This document shows positions 16,335-23,621 of a stretch of 64,000 nt of DNA, piece by piece; positions within the stretch are counted from its first letter, which is position 1; each line of letters starts with the position of its first letter. The stretch lies in assembly GCA_035651155.1 (NCBI GenBank), contig DASRGG010000012.1:32115-96114 (forward strand), given 5' to 3'. The stretch is from CF-39 sp035651155 (GTDB lineage Bacteria > Chloroflexota > Limnocylindria > P2-11E). The translations under genes were made by a program, and so were the position numbers. The notes beneath the pieces are model-generated. The model worked only from the letters and a program-made list of their open reading frames with translations, made no database searches and had not been told where the DNA came from.

Positions 16335-18278
16335 ATGCCGGCGTGGACCCCCAGCGGCGCCTACCTCCTGCGCAGCCGCCTACGCGCGTTCGCGAGCGCG
16401 CACGGCCACGACGAGTACGCGTCACTCCTTCGCTGGTCGCAGACCGATCTCGACGGGTTCTGGAGCGCGGTGGACCGCGACCTCGACATCGTCTGGACGA
16501 AGCGCTACGAGCGCGTCCTCGACGACACGAAGGGCATCCCGTGGACGGCCTGGTGGGTCGGCGGCCGGATGAACTACGTGAACACGGCGCTGCGGCGGCG
16601 CATCGGGCCGGACCACGTCGCGGTGATCGCCGAGGGCGAGGAGGGGAACGTCCGGCGCGTGTCCTACGGGCAGCTGCGCGCGGACGTGGTGGCCTTCGCG
16701 CGCGGCCTGCGGCGTCTCGGCCTGTCGAAGGGCGATCGCATCGGGATCTTCATGCCCATGAGCTACGAATGCGTCGTCGCGGTGCTCGCGGCCGGGTACA
16801 TCGGCGCGGTGTACATCCCGATCTTCTCGGGCTACGGGGCCGAGGCCATCGCGGGACGCCTGCGCGACTGCGAGGCGGTCGCGCTCGTCTGCTCGGACGG
16901 CTTCTACCGCCGCGGCCAGGTCGTGACGATGAAGGAGACCGCCGACGCCGCCGTCGCGGGCGTGCCGAGCGTGCGGCACGTGATCGTCGCCGACCGCGTC
17001 GGTCGTGCGTACCCGAAGCACGCGCGCGACGTCGCGTGGCGCGAGGTCCTGGCGGGCGACGCCGGCGCGGGCGAGTGGGAGCCCGAGGACACCTCGGCCG
17101 AGGACCCGTTCATGGTGATCTACACCTCGGGCACGACCGGCAAGCCGAAGGGCGCCGTCCACGTGCACGGCGGGTTCCCGGTGAAGGCCGCGCAGGACCT
17201 CGCGCACTGCTTCGACCTGCAGGATGGCGACGTGATCCTCTGGTCCACGGACATCGGCTGGATGATGGGTCCCTGGCTCATCGCCGGCGGGCTCATGCTC
17301 GGTGCGACGATCGTCGTGTACGACGGCACGCCGGACTTCCCCGATCCGTCGCGCATGTGGTCGATCGTGGAGCGCCACCGCGTCACGCACCTCGGCATCT
17401 CGCCGACCGCCATCCGCGGGCTCATGCGCGGCGGCGAGGATCCCGTGCGCGCGCACGATCGGAGCTCGCTCTTCGTGCTCGGCTCCACCGGCGAGCCCTG
17501 GAATCCGGACCCCTGGTGGTGGTACTTCAACAACGTCGGCGAGGGGCGCTGCCCGATCATCAACTACTCCGGCGGCACCGAGGTCTCCGGCGGCATCCTC
17601 GGCTGCACCACCTGGACGCCGCTCCAGCCCGGCTCCTTCATCGGCCCGTGCCCGGGCATCGACGCCGACGTCGTCGACGAGCACGGCCGGTCGGTGCGCG
17701 GCGCGGTGGGGGAGCTCGTCATCCGCAAGCCCTGGCCGGGGATGACGCGCGGCTTCTGGAAGGATCCGCATGACGAGAGCGGGCGCTACTTCCAGACGTA
17801 CTGGAGCCGCATCCCGAACGTCTGGGTGCATGGGGACTGGGCGAGGATCGACGGCGAGGGCTACTGGTACATCGAAGGACGGAGCGACGACACCCTCAAG
17901 GTCGCGGGCAAGCGCGTCGGACCCGCGGAGGTCGAGTCGGCCGCGGTCGCCCATCCCGCCGTGGGTGAGGCGGCGGCGGTCGGCGTCCCCCACGAGATCA
18001 AGGGCGAGGCCATCGTGGTGTTCTGCGTGCTGCGCCCCGGCCGCGCGCCGAGCGACGCGCTCGCGAAGGAGGTGCAGGACACCGTCGCGGAGCGGCTCGG
18101 CAAGCCGCTGCGGCCGGAGGCGGTGCGCTTCGTCGCGCAGCTGCCGAAGACGCGCAACGCGAAGATCCTGCGCCGCGTGATCCGCGGCGCGTATCTGGGC
18201 AAGGAGGACCTCGGCGACCTCTCGTCGCTGGAGAACCCCGGCGCGGTCGAGGAGATACGAGCGCTCGGCGCGCGGTAG
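16335..18278 (+). CDS. acyl-CoA synthetase (acetyl-CoA synthetase-like, AMP-forming)
   Basis: AMP-forming acyl-CoA synthetase, 647 residues, making an acyl-CoA from a short carboxylic acid, ATP and CoA. The P-loop-like motif is YTSGTTGKPKGA. The adenylate motifs are YSGGTEVSGG and YFQTYWSRIPNVWVHGDWA. The C-terminal lysine motif is PKTRNAKILRR, as in acetyl/propionyl-CoA synthetases. The short-chain type fits the size and the N-terminal ACAS-like region. It could be reversibly acetylated at the C-terminal Lys, and the AcuC-type deacetylase upstream would be a natural partner; this is inference. Two adjacent ATGs exist (16332 and 16335). Confidence 0.9.
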   Translation: MPAWTPSGAYLLRSRLRAFASAHGHDEYASLLRWSQTDLDGFWSAVDRDLDIVWTKRYERVLDDTKGIPWTAWWVGGRMNYVNTALRRRIGPDHVAVIAEGEEGNVRRVSYGQLRADVVAFARGLRRLGLSKGDRIGIFMPMSYECVVAVLAAGYIGAVYIPIFSGYGAEAIAGRLRDCEAVALVCSDGFYRRGQVVTMKETADAAVAGVPSVRHVIVADRVGRAYPKHARDVAWREVLAGDAGAGEWEPEDTSAEDPFMVIYTSGTTGKPKGAVHVHGGFPVKAAQDLAHCFDLQDGDVILWSTDIGWMMGPWLIAGGLMLGATIVVYDGTPDFPDPSRMWSIVERHRVTHLGISPTAIRGLMRGGEDPVRAHDRSSLFVLGSTGEPWNPDPWWWYFNNVGEGRCPIINYSGGTEVSGGILGCTTWTPLQPGSFIGPCPGIDADVVDEHGRSVRGAVGELVIRKPWPGMTRGFWKDPHDESGRYFQTYWSRIPNVWVHGDWARIDGEGYWYIEGRSDDTLKVAGKRVGPAEVESAAVAHPAVGEAAAVGVPHEIKGEAIVVFCVLRPGRAPSDALAKEVQDTVAERLGKPLRPEAVRFVAQLPKTRNAKILRRVIRGAYLGKEDLGDLSSLENPGAVEEIRALGAR

Positions 18279-18291
18279 CGGTCGGCGCGCG

Positions 18292-18311
18292 GCGCGGCTT
18301 ACACGCCGCGC
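18292..18311. terminator. hairpin between convergent genes
   Basis: GCGCGGC (18292-18298) and GCCGCGC (18305-18311) with the six-base loop TTACAC, 13 bases after the synthetase stop and overlapping the end of the convergent small gene. GC-only stem without a U-tract, so the terminator role is uncertain. Confidence 0.35.
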
Positions 18312-18643
18312 GGCGCGGTGATCGCTCGGACCAGCGCGACGACGAGCGCGCCCACGAGGACGAGGAACACGATCGCGAGGAGCGCCGGGACGTCGAGCAC
18401 GGGCGGGCCGGCGGGCTCCGGGAAGATGCCCTGGAACGGTCGCGTCAGCAGAAGGAGCAGGGCCTCGAGCACCGTGAAGATGAGGGTCACGACGCTGGTC
18501 ACCGTCCAGACGGGCATCGCCGTCGTCCCGGTGCCCGCGTTCGCGTTCGTCGCCGTGGGCGTAGCCCGGTAGGCGGGACCGTCGTGCGCATGCTCGACGC
18601 GTTCGACGCGATCGGTCGGGGGGTCGTCGTGTCGGATGGACAT
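18299..18643 (-). CDS. small membrane protein, two predicted spans
   Basis: Unrecognised 114-residue protein. The N-terminal 40 residues are charged and low-complexity (His/Asp/Arg then Ala/Thr/Asn). Two membrane segments follow: VWTVTSVVTLIFTVLEALLLLL and LLAIVFLVLVGALVVALVRAI, joined by a short Pro-rich loop. The pattern is similar in shape to YggT-like proteins but no signature is clear. It diverges from the thioesterase gene (48 bases between starts) and converges on the acyl-CoA synthetase. Coding is supported by the membrane pattern and by a clean ATG start. Confidence 0.55.
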   Translation of the reverse strand: MSIRHDDPPTDRVERVEHAHDGPAYRATPTATNANAGTGTTAMPVWTVTSVVTLIFTVLEALLLLLTRPFQGIFPEPAGPPVLDVPALLAIVFLVLVGALVVALVRAITAPRGV

Positions 18644-18677
18644 GCCTCCAGAGCGAGCAGGCTCCGTGCCAAGCCGG

Positions 18678-18683
18678 TACCCT
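18678..18683 (+). promoter_or_regulatory. -10 box of leaderless promoter (thioesterase)
   Basis: TACCCT lies seven bases before the GTG at 18691. Confidence 0.45.
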
Positions 18684-18690
18684 GCCGAGC

Positions 18691-19125
18691 GTGGAGGCGT
18701 CGTTTCCGTTTTCGTTCCGCCAGCGGGTGCGGTTCGGTGAGACGGACACGCAGCAGGTCGTCTACTACGCGAATTACCTCCTCTACGCGGAGGTCGGGCG
18801 CATGGAATTCCTGCGCCACATCGGCCTCGACTACCGGCGGGACTTCATCGACCGCGGCCTGGACTTCACGATCGGCGAGGCGCACGTGACGTATCGCGCG
18901 CCGCTCCGCTTCGACGACCAGTTCGACATCAAGATGCGCGTCGGCGAGATCCGTGGGTCATCGTGGTCGTTCGAGTACGCGATCGACCGCGCGGATGGCC
19001 TGCACTGTGCCGACGTGATGACCGTCCAGGTGGTGCTCAGCCGCGAGACCAAGCGGGCCGCGCGCATGCCGGACGAGCTCAGGACGCTCCTGCGGAGAGC
19101 GAAGGGGGAGAGCCATGGATCTTGA
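18691..19125 (+). CDS. acyl-CoA thioesterase (4HBT / YbgC type)
   Basis: Hotdog-fold acyl-CoA thioesterase, 144 residues, hydrolysing an acyl- or aroyl-CoA. The signature is VRFGETDTQQVVYYANYLLYAEVGRMEFLR; its Asp in ETDTQQVVYY is the catalytic residue of the 4-hydroxybenzoyl-CoA thioesterase group. It starts at GTG 18691 behind a leaderless-type -10 box. It overlaps the acyl-CoA dehydrogenase start by 11 bases, so both act in one fatty-acid or aromatic acyl-CoA pathway. Confidence 0.85.
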   Translation: MEASFPFSFRQRVRFGETDTQQVVYYANYLLYAEVGRMEFLRHIGLDYRRDFIDRGLDFTIGEAHVTYRAPLRFDDQFDIKMRVGEIRGSSWSFEYAIDRADGLHCADVMTVQVVLSRETKRAARMPDELRTLLRRAKGESHGS

Positions 19126-20260
19126 GTTGCCCGAGGAGCTGCGGCTGCTCCAGCGGTCGATCCGCACGTTCGTCGACGAGAAGCTCGCCCCGCACGAGAA
19201 GGAGATCGAGGAGAAGAACGAGATCTCGCGTGACATCCTCCGGGCGATGGCCGAGGTGGGCCTCTTCGGGATCGGTCACGACGAGCGGTGGGGCGGCCAG
19301 GGCTTTGGGAAGCTCGGCTACTGCGTCGCGATCGAGCAGGCCGGTCGCGTGAACGCGTCGCTCTGGAACGTCGTCGGCGGATCGGCCGGTCTCTGCGGAA
19401 CGGCGATCGAGCTCGGCGGCCCGGACGATCTTCGCGCGCGCTATCTCCCGCCGATCTTCAGCGGCGAGAAGATCGGCGCCTACGGTCTGTCCGAGCCCGG
19501 CGCGGGCAGCGACGCGGGCTCGCTGAAGACGCAGGCGGTACGGCGGGGCGGCGAGTACGTCATCGACGGCTTCAAGACGTTCATCACCAACGCGCCCATC
19601 GCGGACGTGTTCGTGATCTTCGCCAACGTCGCGCCGGACAAGGGGAGCAAGGGCATCACCGCGTTCGTCGTCGACCGCGGGACCGAGGGCCTCGAGGTCG
19701 GGCACGACGACGAGAAGATGGGCCTCCACGGCTCGACCACGGCGCAGCTGTACTTCAGCAACGTGCGCGTGCCCGCCGCGAACCGGGTCGGCGAAGAGGG
19801 CCAGGGCTTCAAGATCGCCCTCGCCACGCTCGACATGGGCCGGCTCGGGCTCGCCGCGCATTCGGTCGGCATCGCGCAGCGGCTGCTCGAGGCGAGCGTG
19901 GCGTACGCGAAGTCGCGCGTGCAGTTCGGGAAGCCGATCGCCGCGAACCAGGCCATCCAGTGGATGCTGGCGGACGCCGCCACGGAGATCCACGCGGCTC
20001 GGCTGATGGTCTACGACGCCGCCGCGCGCGCGGACAAGGGAGAGCGCATCACGCAGCGCGCCGCGATGGCGAAGCTCTTCGCGACGGAGACGCTCGGACG
20101 CGTCGCCGACAACGCCGTGCAGATCCACGGCGGCATGGGCTACATGCGCGAGCTCTGGATCGAGCGGGCCTATCGCGACGCGCGCATCACGCGCATCTAC
20201 GAGGGCACGAGCGAGGTCCAGCGGATGGTCATCGCCGCCGGACTACTGGAGAACAGCTAA
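19115..20260 (+). CDS. acyl-CoA dehydrogenase
   Basis: FAD-dependent acyl-CoA dehydrogenase, 381 residues, introducing the alpha,beta double bond. Flavin and substrate motifs are present: GAYGLSEPGAGSDAGSL, DGFKTFITNAPIADVFVIFA and GQGFKIALATLDMGRLGLAAHSVGIAQ. The C-terminal IHGGMGYMRELWIERAYRDARITRIYEGTSEVQRM carries the catalytic glutamate in YEGT. An ATG at 19115 lies inside the thioesterase gene with GGGGGAGAG-like purines just before it. The stop TAA shares its last base with the apparent ACG start of the next gene (TAACG). Confidence 0.93.
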   Translation: MDLELPEELRLLQRSIRTFVDEKLAPHEKEIEEKNEISRDILRAMAEVGLFGIGHDERWGGQGFGKLGYCVAIEQAGRVNASLWNVVGGSAGLCGTAIELGGPDDLRARYLPPIFSGEKIGAYGLSEPGAGSDAGSLKTQAVRRGGEYVIDGFKTFITNAPIADVFVIFANVAPDKGSKGITAFVVDRGTEGLEVGHDDEKMGLHGSTTAQLYFSNVRVPAANRVGEEGQGFKIALATLDMGRLGLAAHSVGIAQRLLEASVAYAKSRVQFGKPIAANQAIQWMLADAATEIHAARLMVYDAAARADKGERITQRAAMAKLFATETLGRVADNAVQIHGGMGYMRELWIERAYRDARITRIYEGTSEVQRMVIAAGLLENS

Positions 20261-21024
20261 CGCCGGTCGCGCTCGTCCTCGCCGTCGCGGTCTGCGCCGC
20301 GCTCGTCTGGTTCGCGCGGTACCAGCTGGGATTGCGGCGCGTCACCGAGGAGATGCTCGCAGCGGAGGAGGCACTGGACGGCGGCGAGGTCGAGCGCGCG
20401 CGCGAGCTCATGGCACCGCTCCTCGCGCGATTCCCGAGGCTCGCCGTCGTCCAGGAGGTCGCCGCCGACGTCCTGTACGCGGGCGGTGATCCGCTGTCGG
20501 CCGCATCGCTCTGGGAATCGGCGCTGCGCAAGCTCGGCGCGCCGCGCGTCGCGCCACGGCTCGTCGCGGCGTACACCGCGCTGAATCGCGCGGGCGACGC
20601 GCGTCGCGTCGCGGCGCTCGTGCCCGACGACGCCCTCGCGCGCATCACGCTCGCGTGGTGCGAGCTTGCGGCCATCGGCGGCGACCGCGAGCGCGGTCGC
20701 GTCCTCGCCGCGGAGCTCGACCAGGACCGCGAGGTGCGCGGCACGCCGTCGGGCGACGCGATGGTCGCCGCCCTCGCCGCGATCGCGTCCGCGCAGGCCG
20801 GCGATCTCCAGCGCATGCGCGCGTCGCTGGACCGGGCGCAGGCGCGCAGCGCGGAGCTCCCGCCTCACGATCGCGCGTTCATCGGGTATCTCGGCGGCAT
20901 CGCGCTCCGCGAGGCCGGCGCGACGAGCGACGCGCGCGAGACCTGGACCATGGCCATGGACGCCGCGCCGGAGTCCATCGGCGCCGCCCTCGCGCGCCGC
21001 GAGCGCAGCCACCTCCCCGACTAG
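20260..21024 (+). CDS. membrane-anchored TPR-like protein, apparent ACG start
   Basis: Unrecognised protein of about 254 residues with one N-terminal membrane span (ALVLAVAVCAALVWFARYQLGL). It is followed by Ala/Leu/Arg-rich helical repeats like tetratricopeptides (for example ALDGGEVERARELMAPLLARFPRLAVVQEVAADVLYAGG). The frame has no ATG, GTG or TTG before the membrane span. ACG at 20260 overlaps the upstream stop as TAACG, the position where TAATG is usual, and TGGAG lies eight bases before it. The alternatives are TTG at 20332 and ATG at 20353, both of which remove the span. It meets the LysR gene tail to tail with a four-base overlap. Confidence 0.55.
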   Translation, partial: TPVALVLAVAVCAALVWFARYQLGLRRVTEEMLAAEEALDGGEVERARELMAPLLARFPRLAVVQEVAADVLYAGGDPLSAASLWESALRKLGAPRVAPRLVAAYTALNRAGDARRVAALVPDDALARITLAWCELAAIGGDRERGRVLAAELDQDREVRGTPSGDAMVAALAAIASAQAGDLQRMRASLDRAQARSAELPPHDRAFIGYLGGIALREAGATSDARETWTMAMDAAPESIGAALARRERSHLPD

Positions 21025-21923
21025 AGGCGCGTCCCCTTCAGGAGGTCCAGGATCGCGGCGACCGGACCGAGGGCTTCGCCGGCGTCCCTCCGCCGCAGCG
21101 CGACGATCGGACGGCGGACCGGCGGCGCGCCGATCATCTTCACCGGGCGCAGCGATCGCGCGCGCAGCTCCTGGGCGAGGGCCATGCGCGGCAGGAGCGC
21201 CACGCCGAGACCCTGCTGCACCATCTTCTTGGCGGCCTCGACGTTGTCGAGCTCCAGCGTGGACGCGGGCACGACCCCGGCCTGACGGAACAGGCTCGAC
21301 GTGAGCTCGTGGTAGCTCGACGTCCGGTCGAAGAGGATGAGCCGCTCCTGCGCCAGCTCGTCCATCCGCACCTTCCCGCGCGGCGCGAACGGGTGACGCG
21401 CCGACACGACGAGCAGCATCTCGTCCTCGAAGAGCGGGATGAGCTCGGCATCGGCGTGGCGGACCGGCCGGCCGACGCCGACGTGCGCCTCGCCGCGGAG
21501 GACCATGTCGAGGACCTCCTCGGTGTGACCGGTGCGGACACCGAGGCGCACGTTCGGATGCGTCGCGCGGAAGGCACGGAGGACCGCCGGAAGGACGTAC
21601 GTGCTCACCGCCGGCGCCGCGGCGATGACGAGCGCGCCGGTCGTGCCCTCGCGCAGATTCGCGATGAGCTGGCGCGCCTCGTCGAGCGTGGCGATCGCGC
21701 GCTGCGCGTAGGGAAGGAACGCCCGGCCGGCGTCGCTCAGCTTCATCCCGCGATGCGTGCGCACGAAGAGCTCGACCCCCAGGGCGCGCTCCAGCGACTT
21801 GAGACGCGCGGTGATCGCGGGCTGCGTGAGGAAGAGGGCCTCGGCGGCACGGCTCACGTTGCCGAGGCGGGCCACCTCGACGAACGACTCGATCTGCGCG
21901 AAGAGCATCGGATCCTGTGGCAT
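21021..21923 (-). CDS. LysR family transcriptional regulator
   Basis: LysR-type regulator, 300 residues from the ATG at 21923. The N-terminal winged helix is QIESFVEVARLGNVSRAAEALFLTQPAITARLKSLERALGVELFVR, typical of the family. The C-terminal half is the periplasmic-binding-like effector domain (LVIAAAPAVSTYVLPAVLRAFRATHPNVRLGV). An upstream ATG at 21947 would add eight residues (MSDINDDD). It diverges from the microprotein and isocitrate-lyase-like operon, with a T-N11-A box in between, so it most likely controls that operon and itself. Confidence 0.92.
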   Translation of the reverse strand: MPQDPMLFAQIESFVEVARLGNVSRAAEALFLTQPAITARLKSLERALGVELFVRTHRGMKLSDAGRAFLPYAQRAIATLDEARQLIANLREGTTGALVIAAAPAVSTYVLPAVLRAFRATHPNVRLGVRTGHTEEVLDMVLRGEAHVGVGRPVRHADAELIPLFEDEMLLVVSARHPFAPRGKVRMDELAQERLILFDRTSSYHELTSSLFRQAGVVPASTLELDNVEAAKKMVQQGLGVALLPRMALAQELRARSLRPVKMIGAPPVRRPIVALRRRDAGEALGPVAAILDLLKGTRL

Positions 21924-22039
21924 ATCATCATCGTTTATATCAGACATCACCACAAGTGATTTGCCTGATAGGCCTCTCGGCACGGAGACTGCCCGGTATT
22001 CCCGCCGTGGACGCACAGCGCGTGACCCCGGAGGTCCGC
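21921..22039. promoter_or_regulatory. AT-rich divergent promoter region with LysR box
   Basis: This is an AT-rich island in an otherwise GC-rich window (21921-21970). It contains ATCAC-CACAA-GTGAT at 21946-21960, a perfect 5-base inverted repeat that fits the LysR T-N11-A rule (T 21947, A 21959). A TATAAA box (minus, 21939-21934) lies 10 bases before the LysR ATG. On the plus strand TATTCC (21997-22002) could be the -10 of the operon, placing the box near -56. GGAGG (22031-22035) is the ribosome site for the microprotein at 22040. Confidence 0.6.
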
Positions 22040-22153
22040 ATGACCGAGATCGAAGAGCGCATCGAGGACCAGAAGCGCCAGGCGCGGCTGCTCCAGAAGC
22101 AGCTCGAGTGTGAATGCCCGGACACGCGCTGCAACGTGGAGCACGAGTCGTGA
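22040..22153 (+). CDS. 37-residue Cys-containing microprotein before isocitrate-lyase-like gene
   Basis: Small open frame of 37 residues with a strong Shine-Dalgarno (GGAGG, four to five bases before the ATG). The first half is a charged helix (MTEIEERIEDQKRQARLLQKQL), possibly a coiled coil. The second half has three cysteines in CECPDTRC. The stop overlaps the next start as GTGA (22150-22153), so translation is coupled. No family is recognised. The Cys cluster could bind metal, or the frame could serve mainly to couple translation. Two more microproteins follow the enzyme gene. Confidence 0.6.
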   Translation: MTEIEERIEDQKRQARLLQKQLECECPDTRCNVEHES

Positions 22154-23274
22154 AGCTCGCCGCGACGCCGCTCCTGCCGGAGGGCTACACCGTCCCCGCC
22201 TCGCGCTGGGAGGATCCCGCGACGCGCATGCGCAGGCTGCTCGACACGGAGCCCTTCGTGTTCGGACCAGGCGTGTACGACCCGCACGGCGCGGAGCTCT
22301 GCATGTACTACGGCTTCAAGGCCGTGTACTTCAGCGGCTACTCCTTCGCCATCGGCCATCTCGGCACCACGGACATGGATCTGTACACGGGCCCGGAGAT
22401 CGCCGACGGCGCGCGCCGCACGGTCGCGGCGATGCGCAAGTTCCAGCTCACCATGGCGCTCGGCGATCCCGAGAAGGGCGTCGCGCCGAAGCACCTCGAG
22501 ATCCCGCCGGTCGTGGTCGACATGGACGGCGGCTACGGCAACCTGTTCAACGTCCAGCGCACCGCCGAGCTCTACGTGAACGCGGGCGTCGCGGCGGCGC
22601 ACATCGAGGACCAGGTCCTGCCCAAGCGCTGCGGCCACATCGCGGGCAAGGCGCTCATCAGCGCCGACGAGATGATCGGCAAGCTCCGCATGATGCGCGC
22701 GGTCGCCGACGACCTGGGTCGCGCGGACTTCATCATCATCGCGCGCACCGACGGCGTGTCGGCGGTGGACGCTCCCGAAGCGACGCGCGGCATCGACCTC
22801 GCGATCGATCGCGCGCTCCGCTACCTCGACAGCGGCGTGCCCGACATGGTCTGGTGCGAGTTCCCCACGAGCGATCGGGGACCGACCGAACAGTTCGCGG
22901 AGGAGATCCGGCGCCGCTTCCCCGACGCGAAGATGGCGTTCAACTGGTCGTCCTCCTTCAAGTGGTTCAACGAAACCGACCCGATCAGCTTCGCCGAGCT
23001 GGGCGAGCTCGGGTACAAGTTCCTCTTCATCACCCTTGCCGCGCAGCACGCCTACGGCTATGGCTTCGCGAAGCTGCTGCAGGGCTTGAAGACGGAGGAG
23101 CAGCAGGCCTACATCGAGCTCCAGAAGCGCGAATGGCAGGTCGGCGACGACGTGCCGACGCGGAGCCACCACCTGTTCACCGGCGTCCCGTATCACCAGA
23201 TCATGGGCTCGGCGATGGGCGCGTCCCGGCTCGGCGCGCATTTCGACGAGAAGCTCGGCGAGAAGGCGGTTTAG
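22150..23274 (+). CDS. isocitrate lyase / PEP mutase family enzyme
   Basis: TIM-barrel lyase of the isocitrate lyase/PEP mutase superfamily, 374 residues. It has the magnesium motif VDMDGGYG (about 123-130) and the catalytic loop KRCGH with Cys161, which marks isocitrate and methylisocitrate lyases. It also has WCEFPTSDRG and FNWSSSFKWF, like isocitrate lyases. It is shorter than bacterial AceA (about 430) and longer than PrpB (about 295), so the substrate is not certain. Start GTG 22150 overlaps the microprotein stop. There is no malate synthase or methylcitrate gene in the window. Control by the divergent LysR is likely. Confidence 0.85.
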   Translation: MKLAATPLLPEGYTVPASRWEDPATRMRRLLDTEPFVFGPGVYDPHGAELCMYYGFKAVYFSGYSFAIGHLGTTDMDLYTGPEIADGARRTVAAMRKFQLTMALGDPEKGVAPKHLEIPPVVVDMDGGYGNLFNVQRTAELYVNAGVAAAHIEDQVLPKRCGHIAGKALISADEMIGKLRMMRAVADDLGRADFIIIARTDGVSAVDAPEATRGIDLAIDRALRYLDSGVPDMVWCEFPTSDRGPTEQFAEEIRRRFPDAKMAFNWSSSFKWFNETDPISFAELGELGYKFLFITLAAQHAYGYGFAKLLQGLKTEEQQAYIELQKREWQVGDDVPTRSHHLFTGVPYHQIMGSAMGASRLGAHFDEKLGEKAV

Positions 23275-23284
23275 GGAGGAACTG

Positions 23285-23440
23285 ATGCGAGACGACGGCA
23301 GCACGACGGCGATCGACCCCGACACGCTCGAGGAGGCGTTCGATCGCGCGATGCTCGCGGGTCCCTACATCTGCGTCGGCACGAGCGGCGGACGGCGGGT
23401 CGACGAGAATCGCGAGCTGGAGGTCGAGGCACGGCGATGA
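23285..23440 (+). CDS. 51-residue microprotein with LEEAFDRA motif
   Basis: Small open frame of 51 residues, 10 bases after the isocitrate-lyase-like gene. A strong GGGAGGA lies five bases before the ATG. It contains IDPDTLEEAFDRAMLAGPYICVG. The core LEEAFDR recurs as LEEGFDR in the next microprotein. The C-terminus is charged (RRVDENRELEVEARR). The stop overlaps the next start as ATGA (23437-23440). No known family is recognised. Confidence 0.6.
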   Translation: MRDDGSTTAIDPDTLEEAFDRAMLAGPYICVGTSGGRRVDENRELEVEARR

Positions 23441-23550
23441 ACACCGACGACGAGGGTCTCGAGGCCGCCGAGTGGGACGAGCAGCGGGAGCGGAGCTGGC
23501 TCGCGGAGCAGGCGGATCTGATCACGCTCGAAGAGGGCTTCGACCGCTGA
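23437..23550 (+). CDS. 37-residue microprotein with LEEGFDR motif
   Basis: Small acidic open frame of 37 residues coupled to the previous one by ATGA. It ends LAEQADLITLEEGFDR, which repeats the LEE(A/G)FDR element of the 51-residue neighbour. This suggests a pair of related peptides, perhaps from a short duplication. It is Trp- and Glu-rich (EWDEQRERSWLAEQ). It ends 72 bases before the stop of the convergent exchanger gene. No known family is recognised. Confidence 0.55.
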   Translation: MNTDDEGLEAAEWDEQRERSWLAEQADLITLEEGFDR

Positions 23551-23621
23551 GCGGAGGCGCCGGATCCCCGTGAAGCCGACGGGATGAGCGATGCCGCGCG
23601 GCGCGAGGACGCTCGCCGACG

